Assembly: GCA_964352985.1 (NCBI GenBank)
Contig: CAYGUK010000036.1
Coordinates: 1-34,401 of the forward strand
DNA: 34,401 nt
DNA from: CAYGUK01 sp964352985
GTDB lineage: Bacteria > Pseudomonadota > Gammaproteobacteria > JAHCLG01
Reading direction: 5' to 3'
Part shown: positions 1-7,743 of the stretch, piece after piece
Numbering within the stretch: the stretch's first letter is position 1
Layout: every line of letters starts with the position of its first letter
Program-made: the position numbers and the translations under genes
The notes under the pieces: generated by a model
What the model saw: the letters and a program-made list of their open reading frames with translations, nothing else
What the model was told of the DNA's origin: nothing
Databases searched by the model: none

Positions 1-912
1 AAATAAATTACGCTGACAACTTGGTTGAAATTTAGCGCTAGAGGAAGAAGACGTCGCACTTGACTTCGCGCCATCTGATGACGATGCTCCTACAGACGAC
101 TCGGGTAGTTTTTTTTGCCGTTTAGCATCTGGCTTTCCATAATCATAATGACCTTTTATTGGCGTACCCGGTAACAGTCGTTGTCTTTTATTGCCACTAA
201 GATCTGTCATGTGAGTAGCAGAGGATGATGCGCCATCTGCATCTGCTTCTAATACATTTCCAACTTTAGTTAGAAGAAATTTAGAACCATCCGGCGAAAC
301 ATCATCGCCTTCGGAAGGTCTCCACGCGACAGGATTTCTATCTGTTTGCGTTGAATAACCAGGAGGTAAAATTGAGCGTTTAGCTGGGTTTTCCCGATAT
401 GATCTTGGTTTACGAGGACTAAAATGGCCAACTCTATTTGTCAGATTAGTAACCCTATGTTGAGGTAAACTTTGCCTATCCGTGGTGTCAGCATCAGTTT
501 GATCATTCAGTAATGGCGTTGATAATAATGGTGTTATGCGTTTTATATCTTGTTCTAGATCCTCAGCTTTCTCTGTATATTGCGCTTTTTTTTTTACACA
601 ATATTCTTGCACCATCTTTTTAAGCGTATCAGGGTCATTGGATATAGAAATTTTTATTAAATGGCGATACTTAGGCAGTGCTAATACAATTTTATCATTA
701 TCATCAGATTTAAAAAATTTTAATTCTTCATCAAGGTAGTTTATTTTATCTTGAATATTTTTTAATTCTGACTTTATTTCAGTTAACTGATCTTGCCGAA
801 ATTGGCGTTGCCTCTCTGCTGTTGTTAATGGATTTGGAATATCAAAAGCAGAATCGCCTTCATCACATGACCAGTCTATGTCTTCTTCTATATCGGATGG
901 TGTTGTGGACAT
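1..912 (-). CDS. Effector-like hypothetical protein, 3' end outside window (partial)
   Basis: An open frame starts at ATG 912-910 and runs without a stop through the left edge, giving at least 304 codons. The first residues are MSTTPSDIEEDIDW. Residues about 33-75 are rich in Q, E, K and L with heptad-like spacing and probably form a coiled coil. The second half is low in hydrophobics and looks disordered. It holds basic stretches (around SPRKPRSYRENPAKR and NKRQRLLPG) and a Ser-rich tail. No signal peptide or membrane segment is visible. A TATAAT lies on the minus strand at 934-929, about 18 bases upstream of the start; no strong Shine-Dalgarno is seen. I recognise no family. Composition and neighbours suggest a secreted host-directed protein, which is inference only. 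Confidence 0.75.
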   Translation of the reverse strand, partial: MSTTPSDIEEDIDWSCDEGDSAFDIPNPLTTAERQRQFRQDQLTEIKSELKNIQDKINYLDEELKFFKSDDNDKIVLALPKYRHLIKISISNDPDTLKKMVQEYCVKKKAQYTEKAEDLEQDIKRITPLLSTPLLNDQTDADTTDRQSLPQHRVTNLTNRVGHFSPRKPRSYRENPAKRSILPPGYSTQTDRNPVAWRPSEGDDVSPDGSKFLLTKVGNVLEADADGASSSATHMTDLSGNKRQRLLPGTPIKGHYDYGKPDAKRQKKLPESSVGASSSDGAKSSATSSSSSAKFQPSCQRNLF

Positions 913-1339
913 TGATAAATTTACTCAAATTATAAAATGGAGGATATTACTATCATTTTTTGTAAAAGGATACCTTATTAAATTACAAAATAAAGCTGTC
1001 ATTTTTTTCGGTAAAATTAAGTTGAGATAGAAATTAAGTCTAAAACGTTAATAAAAGCAATTTCTAACATATCTTTGTCAGTTTAAAGCTTCAATAATGT
1101 TCAAACTAGTTTTAAGTATTTGAAGTTGTCTAGTTTACTGGACTAATGATATTAATGACTAGCTGAGAATCAAACAAAAAAAGACATTAATCGAGTTTAG
1201 CCCTTGAAAAATAATATTTCATGATCAATTTTCTATAAATACCCATTGCACGCCAAGATGCGAAATTCTAACGTGCAATGAATATATACTGCCATAATAA
1301 AAATAAATAATTAAGAGGTAGTTTCTCCCTACTTTATTA
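913..1339. other. Intergenic stretch without a recognised gene
   Basis: This 427-base AT-rich gap separates two genes on the minus strand. It contains the upstream region of the left partial gene (TATAAT at 934-929 on the minus strand) and the hairpin listed at 1244-1280. No open frame of convincing composition was seen on either strand. Confidence 0.5.
1244..1280 (-). terminator. Hairpin, probable terminator of the exported-protein gene
   Basis: A perfect 9-bp inverted repeat (CATTGCACG / CGTGCAATG) has a 19-base loop. It lies about 60 bases downstream of the 1340-1744 stop on the minus strand. The following minus-strand bases (GGTATTTATAG) form only a weak U-rich tract, so it may be a weak terminator or an RNA end-protecting stem. 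Confidence 0.45.
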
Positions 1340-1744
1340 TTAAGACAGCGATTTCGTATTAACCGTTAAATTTAAATTGCCGATATATTTTTCGGCGGGT
1401 TTGTCATCACTTATTCCAATGCCCGCTGTCAATTTACCTTTTAACATTTGTTTAAATGGATGATAGTGAATGCCATCTAAACTATATGAAATATTTTCCC
1501 CGGCTATTTTTAAATACCCGTCTTGCTTCATTTTCAGATTCATTAATAATGATTGATGCCAATTAACAAGATTGCCTGAAATGTTAAGCTTAACATGTAA
1601 TGGCAATATTTCACCTTTGGTAAAATGGATTTTTTCAGCCGTATTAAAATGCGTTGTTGATTGACTTATTTCTTTTGGCGCTGCAAATGCAAAACCAACC
1701 ATTAAACCCGACAACAATAACACAGCATATTTGCGTTTTAACAT
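1340..1744 (-). CDS. Small exported protein under a BlaI-type operator
   Basis: A 134-residue protein. Residues 1-21 form a clear Sec signal peptide (MLKRK, a hydrophobic core, then AFA before AP), so the mature form is periplasmic or secreted. The rest is a beta-rich, Cys-free chain of unknown family. The ATG is preceded by a good ribosome site (AAGGAGTGAG). Immediately upstream is the 14-bp dyad ACTACATTTGTAGT (1760-1773), identical to the core of the dyad in front of the repressor gene at 2884-3285. The gene lies 78 bases beyond the M56 peptidase stop on the same strand. It is therefore probably a regulated output of the BlaI/M56 pair rather than a bystander. The function is unknown; it has no beta-lactamase or PBP motif. 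Confidence 0.85.
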   Translation of the reverse strand: MLKRKYAVLLLSGLMVGFAFAAPKEISQSTTHFNTAEKIHFTKGEILPLHVKLNISGNLVNWHQSLLMNLKMKQDGYLKIAGENISYSLDGIHYHPFKQMLKGKLTAGIGISDDKPAEKYIGNLNLTVNTKSLS

Positions 1745-1759
1745 ACTCTCACTCCTTAT

Positions 1760-1773
1760 ACTACATTTGTAGT
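1760..1773. promoter_or_regulatory. BlaI-type operator in front of the exported-protein gene
   Basis: The sequence ACTACATTTGTAGT is a 6-2-6 inverted repeat of the TACA-N2-TGTA type bound by BlaI/MecI-family repressors. It repeats exactly the core of the operator at 3290-3317 and sits 16 bases upstream of the 1744 start codon. Confidence 0.8.
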
Positions 1774-1822
1774 TTTATTAATTAAAAAAACTCAATTTAA
1801 CTTACCATCATGCGCCATTCTA

Positions 1823-2881
1823 CTAGTGAAAACTTAATAAACTATAAGCGAAAAAATTTGCACGTAGAAGAAGCAAAACTGAAAAAAGAATAATGATCAT
1901 CTGTATAACCCCATGTAACTTTTTATTTGTTTGAGTGGATGAGATAACCATTAATTCATTAAAACGTTTTTTAAAATATTTGACTGAAGAAAAAGCAAGA
2001 ATGCTTTTCGATTGTGCCTTATTAACTTTTAACAAACAACTCGCTATATCTAAAGAGAAGATCCCTTTAGATATAGCATAGTGATCGGCGGCTATTTCAC
2101 AAAAATATCGAATCTTATTTGAGATAATATTTTTGAAGGGAATAAACCAAAAAAAATCATTCACTATATTAAATAGTCCGACAAATATTATATCAAATTT
2201 TTTAATATGACCCATCTCATGATAAATTGCAGCATTTCTTTCTTCTGTTGTAAAATTATGATAAATCTCAGCCGGAAATACAATAAATGGATGAAACAGC
2301 CCACTACAAAATGGCGTATCTTGAAAAGCATGACTGATGTAACAAGGTATTTGTCTTTTACCATTCAAAATATTTAGTATTATTTTATTACCATCAGCCT
2401 GTAGTTTATTTTTAACAGTTTTCGAGAAAGACCAAAATTCAAATAGGTGTTTGGCAAGTTTATACCATGAGATAGTTAATACAATAATTAAAATAACATA
2501 AACTAGGCTATTACCGCCAATGTAATGAACAGCCGTCATTACCAAGTCGCCAAGTGAAACTAAATATCGATGGTTAGCATAATTTATTAAAAAATTAGCA
2601 TTAAACATTGGCCCCAAATTATTAAGCCCGGCACCAACGGTAATAACACCATGAACATGATGATTTAAATGAATCATATTTATATTAAATCGCTGTAAAG
2701 GCGGATACAATAAACTTATCACAATATCAAATAGAATTTTCAAGAAGGGTAAAATTAATAAATAAAAATGTAAGCGATAAAATCGTTTTGGGATCACTAA
2801 TCTAATGATGCTCACTAAAACTAAAGCAATAAAAAAAGAACCCAGTGCATTAAATAATAAATTATAGATTAAAAGTGTCAT
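1823..2881 (-). CDS. M56 family (BlaR1/MecR1-like) membrane metallopeptidase without a sensor domain
   Basis: A 352-residue integral membrane protein. Hydrophobic segments lie near residues 5-30, 37-58, 125-145 and 325-347. The zinc-peptidase signature HEMGH is at residues 221-225. The downstream glutamate ligand is in CEIAAD (E262), as in M56 and M48 peptidases. Family knowledge: M56 proteins are paired with BlaI/MecI repressors and relieve repression by proteolysis when a signal is sensed. Classical BlaR1 is nearly 600 residues and ends in a penicillin-binding sensor domain. This protein stops after the last membrane span, so any signal must be sensed another way. Its ATG follows the repressor stop codon by two bases, so the two genes are co-transcribed. 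Confidence 0.9.
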   Translation of the reverse strand: MTLLIYNLLFNALGSFFIALVLVSIIRLVIPKRFYRLHFYLLILPFLKILFDIVISLLYPPLQRFNINMIHLNHHVHGVITVGAGLNNLGPMFNANFLINYANHRYLVSLGDLVMTAVHYIGGNSLVYVILIIVLTISWYKLAKHLFEFWSFSKTVKNKLQADGNKIILNILNGKRQIPCYISHAFQDTPFCSGLFHPFIVFPAEIYHNFTTEERNAAIYHEMGHIKKFDIIFVGLFNIVNDFFWFIPFKNIISNKIRYFCEIAADHYAISKGIFSLDIASCLLKVNKAQSKSILAFSSVKYFKKRFNELMVISSTQTNKKLHGVIQMIIILFSVLLLLRANFFAYSLLSFH

Positions 2882-2883
2882 CT

Positions 2884-3285
2884 TTAACTCTCTTTATTAT
2901 TAATTTGCTCGTAGCGTTTTTTTAATGCATTTTCTAAAAGTTTAATTTCATCTTGTGATAAATCGGGCATTTCATCAATTAAGGTTAATATGGGTTGAAT
3001 TTTTTTGGTCGAGAAAAATGCTTTGGTAATTTTTTTAAGTAACCCGGTATTTTCTTCAGGCGAAATCGCAACTTTAGTATATAAAAAACAACGTCCTTCT
3101 TTTTCACGATGTAAATAGCCTTTAGTATAAAGACGATTAATAATTGTCATCACCGTAGTATAAGCATAATCAAGCTTTTGTTTTTGCAATAAGTTTTGCA
3201 CATCTTTAACAGAATAGTGTTTGCGCTCAGCAAATACGCTAAGTACGGTTAATTCTAAATGACTAATTTTGATTGTCTTTTTCAT
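2884..3285 (-). CDS. BlaI/MecI/CopY-family transcriptional repressor
   Basis: A 133-residue protein with the winged-helix N-terminus typical of the Penicillinase_R family. Recognisable parts are ISHLELTVLSVF, the segment YTTVMTIINRLYTKGYLHREKEGR (recognition helix and wing), and a helical dimerisation tail. Family role: the dimer binds TACA-N2-TGTA dyads and is cleaved or released through its M56 partner, here the next gene. It faces its own operator (3290-3317), so autoregulation is expected. No Shine-Dalgarno can be found before the ATG, and a promoter placed on the dyad predicts a transcript beginning at or next to the start codon. Translation may therefore be leaderless. The resistance or stress it answers to is not evident from the sequence. 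Confidence 0.92.
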   Translation of the reverse strand: MKKTIKISHLELTVLSVFAERKHYSVKDVQNLLQKQKLDYAYTTVMTIINRLYTKGYLHREKEGRCFLYTKVAISPEENTGLLKKITKAFFSTKKIQPILTLIDEMPDLSQDEIKLLENALKKRYEQINNKES

Positions 3286-3289
3286 AAGC

Positions 3290-3317
3290 GCATAATACTA
3301 CATTTGTAGTATTATGC
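3290..3317 (-). promoter_or_regulatory. 28-bp BlaI-type operator overlapping the repressor promoter
   Basis: A perfect 13-2-13 palindrome (half-site GCATAATACTACA) starts five bases upstream of the repressor start codon. On the minus strand TTGCAT (-35-like) and TATTAT (-10-like) lie 16 bases apart and the operator core fills the spacer. Bound repressor would block polymerase. The predicted start of transcription falls on or beside the A of the ATG. Confidence 0.8.
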
Positions 3318-3737
3318 AAGCGGAAATTTTAAGCTGATTACTCTTAGTTTTAACCGCTCTTTTTGTATACGCATTATTAATAGAAAAATTGTGATTGACG
3401 AAAAATTATTAATATGTTTAGATATCATTTCCCATAAACAAATAGCGAGAATTATAAAGTGAATAAATTTAAATTCCGTAGAAAAAAAGCAGAGACTTCA
3501 TTTTTCGAATCCCAATTGAATTCTATCTCTCCCCTCATCCTCATTATTATGGCGTAAGCCATCAATTAATTTCCCCTATTTTTTAGCTTAATTTAATAAA
3601 TCATATTACTTGCTATATGAATTTATCGATAAGCTATTAATAATTTTCAACATTTATATGTTTAGTTAAAAGTGTATTTCATGCGCTTTATCAAGCATAT
3701 TTAAATAAAATAAATTAAATTAAATTGGAGAACAATT
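3318..3737. other. Divergent intergenic region
   Basis: This 420-base AT-rich gap separates the minus-strand repressor operon from the plus-strand gene at 3738. Apart from the repressor promoter at its left end and a GGAG ribosome site at 3727-3730, I see no gene, repeat or clear structure in it. Confidence 0.5.
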
Positions 3738-4001
3738 ATGTTCAGTCAATATGCTTCAAGTTTTTATCATTTTGTCAAAAATACAACGGTAGAATTAATA
3801 CCGCCAGTAATACCCTCACACCCATGTAACAATACAGTGGGTGCAACTGGTCCAAACGCTTGTCGTAGCGATGGTATAGGACCAGAAATAGTATTGGGAT
3901 TTTTAGCAGCTGCCGGTGTTGTCGCGGGTTGTTGTTATTTATGTTATCGACGGAGACAGGCGAATTTACAGAATGTTGAATTAACTCGTCTTTTACCTTA
4001 A
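3738..4001 (+). CDS. Small single-span membrane protein
   Basis: An 87-residue protein with a GGAG ribosome site 8 bases before the ATG. The N-terminal half has two cysteines (C30, C42) and prolines. Residues 50-70 form one membrane span containing an Ala/Gly-rich stretch and three Cys. It is followed by RRR (71-73) and an acidic/leucine tail, so the C-terminus is predicted to be cytoplasmic. No family is recognised. A Cys-flanked single span with a Gly-rich core resembles many orphan small proteins of Legionellales; no function is inferred. Confidence 0.7.
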   Translation: MFSQYASSFYHFVKNTTVELIPPVIPSHPCNNTVGATGPNACRSDGIGPEIVLGFLAAAGVVAGCCYLCYRRRQANLQNVELTRLLP

Positions 4002-4015
4002 TTAAATTTTGAAAA

Positions 4016-4068
4016 TACCTTTCTGATGTTCGATGGCAATTAGATTGATGTTGAATGTCAGAAAGGTA
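4016..4068. terminator. Convergent hairpin between the 3738 gene and the methyltransferase gene
   Basis: A perfect 11-bp inverted repeat (TACCTTTCTGA / TCAGAAAGGTA) encloses a 31-base loop between two converging genes. On the minus strand the stem is followed by TTTTC, so it best serves the methyltransferase gene. The long loop makes it weaker than a classical terminator. Confidence 0.5.
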
Positions 4069-4094
4069 ATTGAATATAAAAAATCAAATTCAAA

Positions 4095-4973
4095 TTAGTT
4101 AACATAGCCTGATAAAATTCGAATAGGATAATATTCATTTTGATCAATTAATTGAGGTGTTTCATTCACAAGTGTTGATAATCGTGCTTCGGCCTCACCA
4201 ATACCTATATCAAAAGTGTCATAGTGTTTTTTCAATATTTCTATTTCATTATTAGACATGAAGCTTTTTAATTTTTCTTTAAAGTTTTTGCTTAAATCAG
4301 TATCGAAAGAATTTTTAATTTTGCGACTAATTTCCAATGAATTTTCTGGCCAATATTCAACAATGACAGCGGCATCATGCCATTTCATTAAGGCATTTAA
4401 CAACCATGACTTAGATGCTGCTTGTAAAAAATAGGTAATTCCTTCAAGAATAATGACTGGACGCTCACAGAAATTAAAATAAGTGGCGAGATCAATATTC
4501 TCTGTCACTGCTTTTTCCAGGTCAAATTCTAAATGTTTAATATTCGACAGGGCCTCTTGCATTTTATGATTTACTGATAGGTTATGAATTCTTTGTTGTC
4601 TCACCAATAAAATATCCGCTAAATCCGTATCAACGACTTTAATTGTATTTCCACACGCTTTTGCAATCAAAAACCCAAGCATTGAGAAACCACATGCAAA
4701 TGAAATAACACTATCACAATGATTTTTTTCTATTAGGCGTTGTGCTTCATTAAAAATATAACCTGCTCGTGCACTGATTTTACGTGTTACTAGCGGATAT
4801 TGATGCATTGAGATAAACATATCAGATTGACGCTTCGCCTCTTCACTCACTAAAGACTGACTTAAATTATCATGGCTAATACTAGGATACGCACAACGCC
4901 ATAATGCCGTCAATTCAGCAGAACTAACAGGTTGAAAAGAATTGCTGTCTTTATCGATTAAGTCTTTTGTCAT
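4095..4973 (-). CDS. Class I SAM-dependent methyltransferase of the LCM/PPM1 (COG3315-like) family
   Basis: A 292-residue protein. Motif I is the segment VISFACGFSMLGF. The acidic ribose-binding position is in VVDTDLAD. The post-motif EGITYFLQ corresponds to the EG-x-x-x-YL element of leucine-carboxyl-methyltransferase-like enzymes. The family methylates carboxyl or hydroxyl groups; substrates in bacteria are mostly unknown, and eukaryotic LCMT1 modifies PP2A. No signal peptide is seen, so it is cytosolic or a secretion substrate. I place the start at ATG 4973 because AGGAGA lies ten bases before it. A frame-open extension to TTG 4997 would bury that ribosome site inside the coding region. 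Converging with the 3738 gene. Confidence 0.8.
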   Translation of the reverse strand: MTKDLIDKDSNSFQPVSSAELTALWRCAYPSISHDNLSQSLVSEEAKRQSDMFISMHQYPLVTRKISARAGYIFNEAQRLIEKNHCDSVISFACGFSMLGFLIAKACGNTIKVVDTDLADILLVRQQRIHNLSVNHKMQEALSNIKHLEFDLEKAVTENIDLATYFNFCERPVIILEGITYFLQAASKSWLLNALMKWHDAAVIVEYWPENSLEISRKIKNSFDTDLSKNFKEKLKSFMSNNEIEILKKHYDTFDIGIGEAEARLSTLVNETPQLIDQNEYYPIRILSGYVN

Positions 4974-5120
4974 TAGTCTTCTGTCTCCTATGAGCAAAGG
5001 ATTAAAACTTTAATTATTACTATCATCTTCAGCGGGATTAATCAAGATTTGTCCCTTTTATCTCTATGTCATCCTCGAAAAAATAATCAAATCATCGTCA
5101 TATTAATTTTTTTACTTATA

Positions 5121-5126
5121 TATAAT
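5121..5126 (+). promoter_or_regulatory. Possible -10 element upstream of the frameshifted effector-like gene
   Basis: A perfect TATAAT is placed about 34 bases before the ATG at 5160. No good -35 hexamer is seen at 16-18 bases upstream. In DNA this AT-rich the match alone is weak evidence. Confidence 0.3.
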
Positions 5127-5159
5127 CGTTTGACGAATAATAATTATATGAGAAAGTAA

Positions 5160-5880
5160 ATGTCTACGTCACAGCAAAAAAGAGCTGATGAACTTAAGAA
5201 GAAAAAACGTAACTTATTTACATAATTCTCAAAAAGCGCATTTTGCTAAAACTCAAGAAGGAGATAGTTTGCTTTTTGGCTATGATGATTCACGTTCTGA
5301 GGATGAACAATTAGATAAATATATTGCCGCTTCGTTTAACAGAGATTCGGTCACTTGTGATTTAGCTAAAACAAAAGATCAATCTAAAGGTCATAAACAA
5401 TTTGAAGAATTACACGACAAGTTTAAAGCCTCAAAACCTCGAAATTTAGAGGATCACTTTATTCATTTATTAATGCAACATAAACGTCGACAGCACGAAA
5501 TCCCTGATGCTTCATTTGCAGCAGAACTTTTTTATATTTTATCAAGACCTGATTATTATCCCAATGGTGAAGTTCCTATTGAAAACATGATAGATAGTAA
5601 GGGATATATTGATGTCAATAAAATGATGGAATATTTTCAAGCTAACCAGTTACGCATAAAAGTGCCTTTTAAACATTTTAGTGAATTTAACAAAGTAGAT
5701 CCCACTAATGTTACTAAAATTTCTGATAGATTTAATGTTGATAGAAGTCGTGAAGAACTAAATCGATTGCCAGGTCGCTCGGAGGTTGATAACACAAAAG
5801 ATTTACATAGAACAGTCATCTATGAAATGCCATGGTCTCTACTTGCCATCTTAGCGCAAAAAGCAGAACAATGCAGATAA
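5160..5880 (+). pseudogene. Effector-like hypothetical gene, N-terminal segment, probably frameshifted
   Basis: Two frames appear to make one N-terminus. ATG 5160 opens with MSTSQQKRADELKKKK and stops after 21 codons. In a +1 shifted frame the protein continues (RKNVTYLHNSQKAHFAKTQ and onward) to TAA 5880. The shift coincides with an A6 run at about 5201-5206. Alternatively ATG 5188 is the true start with a weak GAG ribosome site, giving a 230-residue protein. Residues are mostly charged and helical, with no signal peptide or membrane span. At the 3' end the frame runs out at EQCR-stop, and coherent coding resumes one base over in the segment to 6412. Together they look like a single protein of about 415 residues. 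Family not recognised. Confidence 0.6.
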
Positions 5881-6412
5881 AATTACAGCTCATACTGTAA
5901 TTGATTTGGGTTATCCTAAAGACAAACCTTGTGTATTAGATAATTTAATCCCAGTTAATACATCTGATGGTATAACGGGTTATCTCACACAATTTGGTCG
6001 AGCAATTGAACTACAAAATCGTAAAACACTTGAATCAGGTGCGCCAAAAGATCTTTGGCATCATACTCATAATGATGGTCGCTCTGAATCTTCAGGAACA
6101 TCACCTGATGAATGTGTTCTTTATTTAACTGATAAAAAGCTCATCCCCAATGATAATACTATTTCTATGATAGCTTATAATCATGATGAACCAGTTCATG
6201 ATCAAGATAAACGTCTCACTCAGTTACAATATAGCATGCATGGTGAATGTTTTGAAAATGCATTATATCCTACTAACGCAGAAGACGATGAAAATCTCAA
6301 AGGAGATCAAAATCCAAAATCACTATATATGAATATTGGTGTCATTGGTTCACCTAAATCGCTTGCAGAATTAATCAAGAAGTTTCCAGGGTGGCGTATA
6401 AAACAATCATAA
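5870..6412 (+). pseudogene. Effector-like hypothetical gene, C-terminal segment in a +1 frame
   Basis: Coding-like sequence continues from the previous segment in the next frame (NNADKITAHTVIDLGYPKD) to TAA 6412. The first start codon in this frame is TTG 5906. It lacks a ribosome site, and sensible sequence exists upstream of it, so an independent start there is doubtful. The frame switch lies at or near the CAAAAAGC run around 5860. Visible features are a His/Asn-rich patch (DLWHHTHNDGRSE), acidic loops (TNAEDDENLKGD) and a C-terminal hydrophobic-charged helix (SLAELIKKF). No known domain. If the shift is real the gene is broken; if it is a sequencing error it is one intact gene from 5160 to 6412. 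Confidence 0.6.
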
Positions 6413-6421
6413 AGAGCACTC

Positions 6422-6850
6422 ATGAACGCATTAAGAGAAAATATACGACATGTTACAAAATGTTATTTAGGCGTTAATGATGATGGCATAATGTCAATGA
6501 CAACTTGTGTTTTTGATTTAGGACAAATTGATTTATCAAGTCGCGAACTAAAAGATTTAGTTACAAAAGATAGGCAATCACCATTACGATTTGTGAGTAT
6601 CGATCAAAATACGGGTCAACTACAAGTAGACCAAGCTAATTTTGATCGTGAGCAACAGTTAGCGCAAAGTGGTGGTCCTAAAGATCAAATTTCGCTAACA
6701 AATATCGAATTAGTTTCTAGAATATTAAAAGAACATTGTATTGAACAAAAGCTTGAATTTGATCCAAGACAAGATATCAAGAATGAAAAATTATCACCAG
6801 AAGATGATATTGATGGCCAATCGTATCTTCCAACTTGCTTAATGCAATAA
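6422..6850 (+). CDS. Hypothetical protein in a putative operon with the frameshifted effector-like gene
   Basis: A 142-residue, charged, Cys-poor soluble protein that starts nine bases after the preceding stop; AAAGAG lies 5 bases ahead of the ATG. It is in the same frame as the upstream segment, so it could be the C-terminal part of one longer protein separated only by TAA 6410-6412. The ribosome site and own ATG make a separate gene more likely. The sequence has no signal peptide, membrane span or known motif. A clear hairpin terminator follows. Confidence 0.6.
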   Translation: MNALRENIRHVTKCYLGVNDDGIMSMTTCVFDLGQIDLSSRELKDLVTKDRQSPLRFVSIDQNTGQLQVDQANFDREQQLAQSGGPKDQISLTNIELVSRILKEHCIEQKLEFDPRQDIKNEKLSPEDDIDGQSYLPTCLMQ

Positions 6851-6875
6851 ATTATTCTGAAGACATTCCAGGAAC

Positions 6876-6897
6876 AAGGGGTCAATCTTGACCCCTT
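6876..6897. terminator. Strong hairpin between convergent genes
   Basis: A perfect 10-bp stem (AAGGGGTCAA / TTGACCCCTT) with a two-base gap is followed on the plus strand by TCTTAGG and sits 26 bases after the stop at 6850. On the minus strand it lies 17 bases past the stop of the converging gene. It is GC-richer than its surroundings, as expected of a shared terminator. Confidence 0.75.
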
Positions 6898-6913
6898 TCT
6901 TAGGTTTAGTCTC

Positions 6914-7357
6914 CTAGGATGATAAAGAGCGACGTCTTGCTACAGAATCTGACTGTTCTGCTTCAATTTGCTGATGGGTATTCATTAACTCTTTATAAAA
7001 GGAATCCGTCATTGAAGTGAATCCTTTTAATGCCAATGGATATTTGTTAGTTAATTCATCTAACACCTTAGTATTAAGCGTCTTTTTTTCGAGTTTAACT
7101 AAAACATCTTGTAAAAAATTAAATTTATCTGTCCAAGTATCAAGCTGTAATTGAGTTAATCCCTCGCTGGGTAAATTTAATCTTCCTTTAGTATTTATTT
7201 CAAATTTTAAATAAATTTTATGAGTGCTCTCATCTAAAGATCGTATTAAGTTTACGCCTTCAATATCTTTAGCCACTCCATTCATTCTTAGCATCAATTT
7301 TTTAACATGACTATGAATTCTATCTTGTATTGGCTCTTTAGTTTTAAAAAAAAACAT
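6914..7357 (-). CDS. Hypothetical helical cytosolic protein
   Basis: A 147-residue protein beginning MFFFKTKEPIQDRIHSH. I choose ATG 7357 because AGGAGA lies six bases upstream; the frame-open extension to TTG 7381 would run through that site. The chain is amphipathic and helical (LNTKVLDELTNKYPLALKGF) with an Arg/Ser tail (SVARRRSLSS). The family is not recognised; no signal peptide, no membrane segment. Convergent with the 6422 gene and preceded by a 386-base gap. Confidence 0.65.
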   Translation of the reverse strand: MFFFKTKEPIQDRIHSHVKKLMLRMNGVAKDIEGVNLIRSLDESTHKIYLKFEINTKGRLNLPSEGLTQLQLDTWTDKFNFLQDVLVKLEKKTLNTKVLDELTNKYPLALKGFTSMTDSFYKELMNTHQQIEAEQSDSVARRRSLSS

Positions 7358-7698
7358 TGTTTTTCTCCTGTTTGTCTGCAATTTATAGTTGATTTTTAAA
7401 TGTTAGTATTAACCTTGAGGTGAGAGTCAAGAACAGTGAATTCACCGCGCTGAGAGAAAATAGTCAGTCAAGCTCAACGCTGATTTTGTTGAATCATTAA
7501 TATAAAGAGGCAATATTCTTTCTATTGTGATAATCATCACTTCGCGACGATACGCTAATAGATGATAAAGGAGATTGTTTTTTATTTTTCAATGCATTGA
7601 TTGAAATATTAATTGGTAATATTCATAAAAATAGCTTAAATCAAGAACTGTCTCCGTTATTCTACTATCAGAAAATCCGCCGTAGATATAACGGTTAC
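7358..7698. other. Intergenic region, no gene seen
   Basis: Divergent spacer between the gene ending at 7357 (minus) and the split gene at 7744 (plus). No convincing coding frame or RNA motif is visible. Its right end carries the two palindromes listed next. Confidence 0.45.
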
Positions 7699-7733
7699 AA
7701 ATATGTTATAACATATTTTAGTATATACTAAAA
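7699..7733. promoter_or_regulatory. Two overlapping perfect palindromes upstream of the ChaN/TIKI-like gene
   Basis: A 20-bp perfect palindrome (half-site AAATATGTTA, 7699-7718) overlaps by three bases an 18-bp perfect palindrome (half-site TTTTAGTAT, 7716-7733). The pair ends ten bases before the ATG at 7744. The position suits a repressor operator or a translation-blocking hairpin. No regulator family is recognised. Confidence 0.5.
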
Positions 7734-7743
7734 AGAACTTATT

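Noticed and set aside
4095..4973. Interpreting the LCM-type methyltransferase as a PP2A-mimicking effector
   Set aside because: Bacterial COG3315-type enzymes are common and act on small molecules; nothing here points to a host phosphatase target.
4974..4997. N-terminal extension of the methyltransferase to TTG 4997
   Set aside because: The extension contains the AGGAGA ribosome site of the ATG at 4973; the same pattern rejected longer starts at 7381, 26385 and 28439.
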